NCBI GenBank assembly: GCA_000316135.1
Contig: JH994043.1
Location: forward strand, 47,035-71,990
Length of the DNA stretch: 24,956 nt
DNA from: Trachipleistophora hominis
Taxonomy: Eukaryota > Microsporidia > Pleistophoridae
Reading direction: 5' to 3'
Part shown: positions 19,754-24,956 of the stretch, one piece after another
Layout of the letters: each line of letters opens with the position of its first letter
How positions within the stretch are numbered: the stretch's first letter is position 1
Program-made: the position numbers and the translations under genes
Notes under the pieces: generated by a model
Told to the model about the DNA's origin: nothing
Databases searched by the model: none
What the model saw: only the letters and a program-made list of their open reading frames with translations

Positions 19754-21451
19754 CTATTTATTGATTTTGCTGAAATCACCATTGCCCGTTATCAGGCTGT
19801 CAATTATTTCAACAACCTTTTCAATCGATACTCGTATTTGATCCATACTATCTCGTTCTCTTATCGTCACCATTCCATCACTAGCACTTTCACTATCAAA
19901 GGTAACGAAATAGGGCACACCAATCTCATCAGCGCTTGCATACCTCCTTCCAATTGACACGTTGCGCTCGTTTACAAAGACTCGTATATTTCTCAGCCTT
20001 AGCTGTTCAAAAACGTTATTGAGCCTTTTTTTGTAGTCACCGACCCGCAAACTAGTCAAACCAACCTGGTACGGCGCTACAACTGGTGATAAAGAGAGAA
20101 CACTTCTCTCCTCATCATCTCTTCGTTCCCAATACACCTGCTCGACCAGAGAATAGAAGAGTCTTCCTATACCAAAACTTGGCTCAATGACTGATGGTAT
20201 AAAATCCTCAACATGTATCGTATTTTCGCTCCTCTTATATTCCAAACCAACCATCTGTCCATCAAACTCTATCTGTTTGATAAGTTTATTCTCGTCAATC
20301 TTTAGACTCTTCACCTTTTCAAGAAGAACAGGGAGTCTGTCCTTGAACCGCCTACCCCATTCCTTCATATCACACAATGGTTCAAGTTTTATTTCTTTTT
20401 TGGGCTTGTCCAATCTTTTTTGCGCTATCAAACTCGTCCCTGAACACTTAGAGTGCATGCTCAAATCATAGCACGAACGATCGGCTATCCCAACACATTC
20501 AATATACCCGTACGATGTTAAGATCTCTGCATCCCAGCAATCACACGCATAGTGCGCCATTTCATCTCTCTTGTGCTGTCTGAACCTAAAATCTACGAAA
20601 CCAAGGGCTTTCAGGAAATTGTGGGTCAGTCCTATAAAATAGCCTATGCATCGATTCTTGATAATTTGATTATCAACGGCTTCCTTCAAACGCATCTTCT
20701 TCGTGTTCTGTACCTCCGCTCCGAAATGAAGGGTCAGCTCGATGTCTTTGACCTCATCGTATTTATCGTGCACTTTCTCATCAGGATGCACGAAAAACTC
20801 AAGCTCGGCCTGTTCAAATTCTCGAACACGTAAGAGCCCGCCGCGTGGACTAATCTCGTTTCTAAACACTTTCCCGACTGAGAAAGTGCCGAACGGAAAC
20901 TTTTCGTTGTTCAGCTCGTACACCTTCTTAAAGTTTAAAAATTGTCCTTGCGCTGTTTCAGGTCTAAGGTACCCCAAATTCTGTGATTTAGGCCCTATAA
21001 ACGTTTTGAACATCAGATTGAAATGCGTAGCGTTTCCAAGTTTGTTGCCGCTTGGGCTTTTAACATCAAATCTTGCAATCGTTTCGTTGATCTCATCCAA
21101 GGACATAACATCCAGTCGCTCGCATGTTTCCTGATCTACCTTATCCTTCAGATAGTGATCGGCTCGAAAGCATTCTCCATTAACCTCGTCGAATATTAAA
21201 GTATCACAAAACTTGTCCACATGGCCGCTCGCCTTAAGAACGGCCTCGGGTAGAATCACGGACGAGTCTACCTCGTATATATTTGGTTCGCTGGCAAATA
21301 CTCGACGCCAATAGTTGACAATGTTGTTACGTAACGAGCAGCCTAGCGGTCCATAATCAAAGAACCCTGCCACACCACCGTATATGTGGCTGGACTGCGA
21401 TATAAAAAATTTCTTCTTTAACAAATTTTCGATCTTTTGCGGCTTCTGCAT
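19754..21451 (-). CDS. Glycyl-tRNA synthetase (class II, eukaryotic type)
   Basis: It charges tRNA-Gly with glycine using ATP, in the cytosol. The 565-residue protein has the family's signature blocks. Gly-Gly-Val-Ala-Gly-Phe-Phe-Asp-Tyr-Gly-Pro-Leu-Gly lies at 25-37 (motif 1 region). SGHVDKFCD lies at 75-83, and YLRPETAQGQF at 161-171 (substrate loop). Motif 2 is FRNEISPRGGLLRVREFEQAE at 196-216 with its catalytic Arg residues, and ECVGIADRSCYDLSMH is at 318-333. Motif 3 is EPSFGIGR at 423-430. Residues about 456-555 form the HGTP_anticodon domain. There is no WHEP domain or organelle-targeting extension, as expected for a cell without a translating mitochondrion. The start follows CCC by four bases, and all signature blocks are present and in frame. 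The stop codon overlaps the polyadenylation word. Confidence 0.97.
   Translation of the reverse strand: MQKPQKIENLLKKKFFISQSSHIYGGVAGFFDYGPLGCSLRNNIVNYWRRVFASEPNIYEVDSSVILPEAVLKASGHVDKFCDTLIFDEVNGECFRADHYLKDKVDQETCERLDVMSLDEINETIARFDVKSPSGNKLGNATHFNLMFKTFIGPKSQNLGYLRPETAQGQFLNFKKVYELNNEKFPFGTFSVGKVFRNEISPRGGLLRVREFEQAELEFFVHPDEKVHDKYDEVKDIELTLHFGAEVQNTKKMRLKEAVDNQIIKNRCIGYFIGLTHNFLKALGFVDFRFRQHKRDEMAHYACDCWDAEILTSYGYIECVGIADRSCYDLSMHSKCSGTSLIAQKRLDKPKKEIKLEPLCDMKEWGRRFKDRLPVLLEKVKSLKIDENKLIKQIEFDGQMVGLEYKRSENTIHVEDFIPSVIEPSFGIGRLFYSLVEQVYWERRDDEERSVLSLSPVVAPYQVGLTSLRVGDYKKRLNNVFEQLRLRNIRVFVNERNVSIGRRYASADEIGVPYFVTFDSESASDGMVTIRERDSMDQIRVSIEKVVEIIDSLITGNGDFSKINK
19757..19762 (-). terminator. 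AATAAA embedded in the end of the glycyl-tRNA synthetase gene
   Basis: The last codons read AAT-AAA-TAG on the minus strand, so the polyadenylation word is inside the coding sequence directly before the stop. Such overlap of 3' signal and coding end is known in compact microsporidian genomes; use of this copy is inference. Confidence 0.45.
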
Positions 21452-21455
21452 CTAT

Positions 21456-21458
21456 GGG
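21456..21458 (-). promoter_or_regulatory. CCC signal before the glycyl-tRNA synthetase start
   Basis: On the minus strand CCC-ATAG-ATG. It is the shortest of the C runs in the window but has the same position relative to the start. Confidence 0.5.
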
Positions 21459-22382
21459 ATAGAAATTAAAAAATTAATTTATAAATTAATATTTGATTCA
21501 ATAAACTTAAAATTAGCTTTATGGAATAAATGTTGCCGTTTTTTGTAGAACAGGCGTACTTTGTATCAACTACGCGTGCTATCTTATATTTTTGTGGGGT
21601 ATTTTGGTGAATCAATATGATCTGGCTTTCTTATTTTAAAGTTCTATCATTATTTCTGTTTACAAAACAAATTAAAGCTTGGCTATTTGACTAACAAAAT
21701 TCATTTCCTTTCATAATTTAATTTTATCATCACCTATCTTCTTTAGTTCGCTTATGAAATGGCACTTTATATTGGTGTATTGGTAGAATTTAGCCTTGAT
21801 TATCACACGTTTCTTATTCTACTTCTACAATTTCACACAGTTTTCATATTATAATTTTCTATAAAGTGCTTTTATCCATTTCTGTACACCTCATATCACA
21901 TAAGAATACTTTTCTGGTCCACTTGGACTGACTACGGCCACTAACCTTTAGTTCGTAGAATTAATACTCCAATAAAAGAAATTTTTAACTGTTATCATTG
22001 TATTATGTTATGCCATGTCGATTTTAAACTACAGCCATTGTTTTACGAGAACATTTTATTCAATTTTTATAAGAGAGAGCAACGTTTTTAAGAAATAAAG
22101 ACAAAAACATATAAACTGCACTTGAACGATCCTTTATAACAAAAAACCTGATAATACGTTAATACAAAGGTGTTTTATACAAATAAATTTTGTAGTTCTG
22201 CATTATATGGACAATTTGGTCATATTTATATCCGTAATTGGATATATAGTCATCATTATTTATTTATTTATTAGTTAATAGTTTTAAGGTATACTGGCAG
22301 GATAAACTTAAAGGTTGGCTCAGTTATATTATTGGTGTGAATAACAAAAGAGAATGAATAAGAATGATTATATATCAACATA
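21459..22382. other. AT-rich intergenic DNA with a short ATTT microsatellite
   Basis: No coding-like segment was seen. Around 22254-22274 there is a short run of ATTT units (ATTATTTATTTATTTATTA). The rest holds the upstream region of glycyl-tRNA synthetase. Confidence 0.55.
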
Positions 22383-23469
22383 TTAGTTGAACTTATTTTT
22401 AATATTAATCGGGTAAACCGCCTGATTCAGGATTAAGCACGAGCTCTGGCCCCATCTTTGGGATTCAGCATTTGGTCTCAATACTCTGGTTTCATCATTC
22501 ATGACTTCGATGTTGTTATGTTTTTGCGTGGTTGAATCTTTATCTGGTAGTTCTGTTAGCCGTATGTTTTTATCGTGTAGGATTTCATCTGATTGACGCA
22601 TTTACTGGCATAAAAAGGACCATTCATTGGCGTTTTTTCTAACATGACTACAAAATAAATACAATTTGTAGAACTTGCCCTCGAAGTTTTGCAACTCGTT
22701 TGCAAGCATAAGTTTACCTTGATCTATCACAAAGAGAAAAGTACTATTTGATGTTATATTTTTGTTATAGATTCATAAAGCATTGATTTCACATATTTGC
22801 TTTGTGTACCAAGTCAAGCCGGGAGCAGAAATTTTAAACATTTTGTCCTTAATTTTTTCATTAAACTTGAAGTCATTTACGACTTCGTGTAGTAAATTCA
22901 CATAAAAACAAGCTTTTAAAAGCTCTGGTGTTACTGATTGGGGCATAAAATCGTATTCTTTTCTATTTCAGTGTATCATTCTCTATTTCAGCTTGATAAA
23001 ATAATGTATATTTCACAAATATGGTAATATTTTTAAATTTGTTTGAATTAATTCCATATTCTGTGGTTACTTCTAATATTTCCCACATTTTTTGAGCATC
23101 TGTTCAGCCTTCAAAACATGTAACCTTTCAATAATACCATGAAAGCATTAACAAAGATTCCCGACTACACCCTCAAAACGTTTTTTCATTCTTTTCCTCA
23201 AATGACATATATAGGTCACCGTTGTTCAAACCGGTGGTATTATTATTTTTAGACCCATTTTCTGTCTTTGATATTTTGCATAGTATAAAGGAAACGGTTG
23301 AGTTGTTAATTTCGTTGGATGTCGAGCAGGACTGCTCCGACTCACTAGTTAGGTTTTCGAGCACATTTTCATCGTGTGATACGTTGAAAAACCCATCACT
23401 GAATTCTTTCACATCCTCAACTACTTTTCGATCATTGCGTAAAAAGACACAGATCACTAAATTGATCAT
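22383..23469 (-). pseudogene. Broken unidentified gene, ~360 codons, several stops and a frame change
   Basis: On the minus strand an ATG at 23467-23469 opens a 98-codon frame with a hydrophobic N-terminus (Met-Ile-Asn-Leu-Val-Ile-Cys-Val-Phe-Leu) and a Ser/Asn/Glu-rich body. Protein-like sequence goes on past stops at 23173 (TGA), 23128 (TGA), 23104 (TGA) and 22963 (TAG). At about 22950-22970 it moves by one base to the frame that continues past 22773 (TGA) and 22602 (TAA) to the end at 22383. The peptides between stops are well formed: one has Thr-Asp-Ala-Gln-Lys-Met-Trp-Glu-Ile-Leu, the next Ser-Val-Thr-Pro-Glu-Leu-Leu-Lys-Ala-Cys, and a third Asp-Gln-Gly-Lys-Leu-Met-Leu-Ala-Asn-Glu. No domain was recognised. 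There is no C run near the ATG. Six interruptions make this a dead gene rather than a sequencing fault. Confidence 0.6.
22953..22992. repeat. Tandem duplication, 2 x 20 bases
   Basis: GTATTCTTTTCTATTTCAGT (22953-22972) followed by GTATCATTCTCTATTTCAGC (22973-22992), about 16 of 20 identical. It sits at the point where the pseudogene changes frame. A 20-base insertion shifts a frame but would not alone give the observed shift. Confidence 0.6.
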
Positions 23470-24956
23470 CAGAAAGAATCTTAAAGAAATGCATATCCTA
23501 GAATTTCACCCCACATTTGTGGTTTTATGTTTAAAATCACTTGGTTTTACATTCTATATAATAATCATATTACCATTTTAAAAGTGGTTTTTAAATCAAA
23601 AGGAAAACCATCATTGTCAGTATTTCAATGAAATTTGATGGAGTTGCGTTGAAAAAAGGAAAACATAGAGTTAAACATGAAATTCATTAACTTTATATTA
23701 CATAGTGAAGGCTCCCACTTCAATACGCCTTTGACTCTGAAGCTGGTAATAAATTTGTAATTTGAAAAGTAAATGTTACCTAACATTTATCATATTAAAT
23801 TTCATTTCTTGGGTGTTCATATATGTTTAATCGAACGAACAAGCATATGACGGCAAACTAAGAATGAAAAATGTTATTATAAAGTAACATGATTGGATCA
23901 CATGTTTTTTGTTGTTATATATGAAATTATAATATAACTTTATTCAAAAAATTTTCATGTTATTATCATCATCATCACAATAACAAAAAGATAGCTTGCA
24001 AACTGGTTAATTAACTCATAGCAAGAATTTATTTTTTTACCTAACATCTTCATATGAAATAGAAATTCATACGTTTTTATGCAAGTTTCATGTTCTAAAG
24101 TTCGTTCTTAATCCTTTATTGAAAATATTTTGCAAAAACATTAACGCTGGTCATGGCACAAGAATACAACTTACAGCTAGCTGATCAGTTTGCGAAAAAA
24201 TTAAACGTTTAATTTAACAATCTAACAAAGATATAAAGTTATTTGTGGCCATGTCATTTTATGTTCTGAAATTCATTCTGAAGTTTTTTGCTGAAGATGT
24301 ATTGGCGAAAATAATAACTCTGGTTAAAAATTAATTTTCCTGCCTTATTGAAAAATCAAAACTAGAAGCGACTTTAATAACATATAAATTGAAATATTAA
24401 GGTTAAATTTTATTGAAACGTATCTATTAGAGCATCAATTTTACGAAAGAAATGGTGTAATTAATTTAAAATATAAAATATTAATACTGAGATTTCAATT
24501 GAATACAACTAACAATACATTGATTCTTATAAACTCAGAATTACAGTTAAAATTACGATCATATTTTAGATGAAACCAACTTATGATAGTTTTTAGATCT
24601 ATAATTATTGGATATTTTTATTCGCGATCCAAACAAATTCCTTCATGAACAAACAGCCATTGAGGTCAAGTTATGTGCAGTTTTTTAATTTTATTAGATG
24701 TTATTTGATCCATCTCTTGTTATTATCTCAATTATTTCGAATCAAAAACAAAGAGTAAATTTTACGAGTCGGTTATCAAATCGATTTTGGCGTAAGAAAA
24801 ACAACATCTGATGATACTATGTATCGTTATGACCGATATTTGAATTTTATGGATGCGTATTTTAAAAAATATTTAATTCATAATTCATCCTTTTCTAAAG
24901 TGCAAAAATCAAATAGATTGATCAGTTTTTCAAAGATTGTTTTTTTTCCCTTTTCG
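23470..24956. other. AT-rich DNA with a diverged tandem repeat, no supported gene
   Basis: Besides the repeat at 23961-24330 I see nothing coding-like with confidence. A minus-strand frame of about 50 codons (upstream limit near 24110, ending near 23950) is open across one repeat unit but has no usable ATG until halfway. Confidence 0.5.
23961..24330. repeat. Diverged tandem repeat, two units with ~171-base period
   Basis: The core 24088-24153 (TCATGTTCTAAAGTTCGTTC ... ACGCTGGTCA) aligns with 24259-24326 (TTATGTTCTGAAATTCATTC ... ACTCTGGTTA), a period of 171 bases. A second block of the unit, 23961-24010, aligns weakly with 24150-24195 and well with 10291-10329 at the assembly gap. The period of 171 is a multiple of three, and the copies agree partly at peptide level on the minus strand, so an old coding or transposon origin is possible. 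Confidence 0.55.

Noticed and set aside
20187..21134. Plus-strand open frames opposite glycyl-tRNA synthetase
   Set aside because: Antisense shadows of a gene identified by several signature motifs.
23222..23581. 119-codon plus-strand frame overlapping the pseudogene at 22383-23469
   Set aside because: It begins opposite the Ser/Asn-rich part of the minus-strand relic and ends in AT-rich hydrophobic codons; the minus-strand reading continues as protein for much longer.
1..24956. tRNA or rRNA genes and CRISPR arrays
   Set aside because: No convincing paired A-box/B-box words, cloverleaf, rRNA core sequences or regularly spaced direct repeats with unique spacers were found by eye.

Overview
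The window looks like a nuclear genome segment from a microsporidian. Its conserved genes are intronless and shorter than their usual relatives: a glycyl-tRNA synthetase without N-terminal extension, a 598-residue Nup93/Nic96-type nucleoporin and a 965-residue IQGAP-like protein. Each confident start codon has a run of three to five C within about 10 bases upstream (read on the coding strand), which matches the CCC-type start-proximal signal known from microsporidian genes. AATAAA lies inside or just after three of the coding ends. Intergenic DNA is very AT-rich and 1-2 kb long, so this is one of the less compact lineages (a Trachipleistophora/Vavraia-like genome would fit). The species assignment is inference.

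Layout. Bases 1-383 hold the 3' end of an unrecognised plus-strand gene. About 650-2835 is decayed plus-strand coding DNA in changing frames. Bases 5094-5696 are the eroded C-terminus of a Helitron-type helicase. Bases 6843-9520 (minus) hold a long, AT-rich, unrecognised gene that is split by an apparent single-base frameshift. Bases 10148-11238 (minus) are a broken gene that runs into a 379-base assembly gap. Then come three conserved minus-strand genes: the IQGAP-like gene (11657-14554), the nucleoporin (16841-18637) and glycyl-tRNA synthetase (19754-21451), with a possible very small gene right behind the last. Bases 22383-23469 (minus) are another unrecognised pseudogene, with several in-frame stops and a frame change. 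Around 24 kb there is a diverged tandem repeat whose arm also occurs at the edge of the assembly gap.

The three conserved genes are housekeeping genes (translation, nuclear pore, cortical actin/cytokinesis) with no sign of being an operon. Much of the remaining window is relic DNA: a dead rolling-circle transposon, two or three broken genes, one gene with a possibly artefactual frame break, and small tandem duplications. I found no CRISPR array, rRNA, tRNA or recognisable viral or toxin gene.
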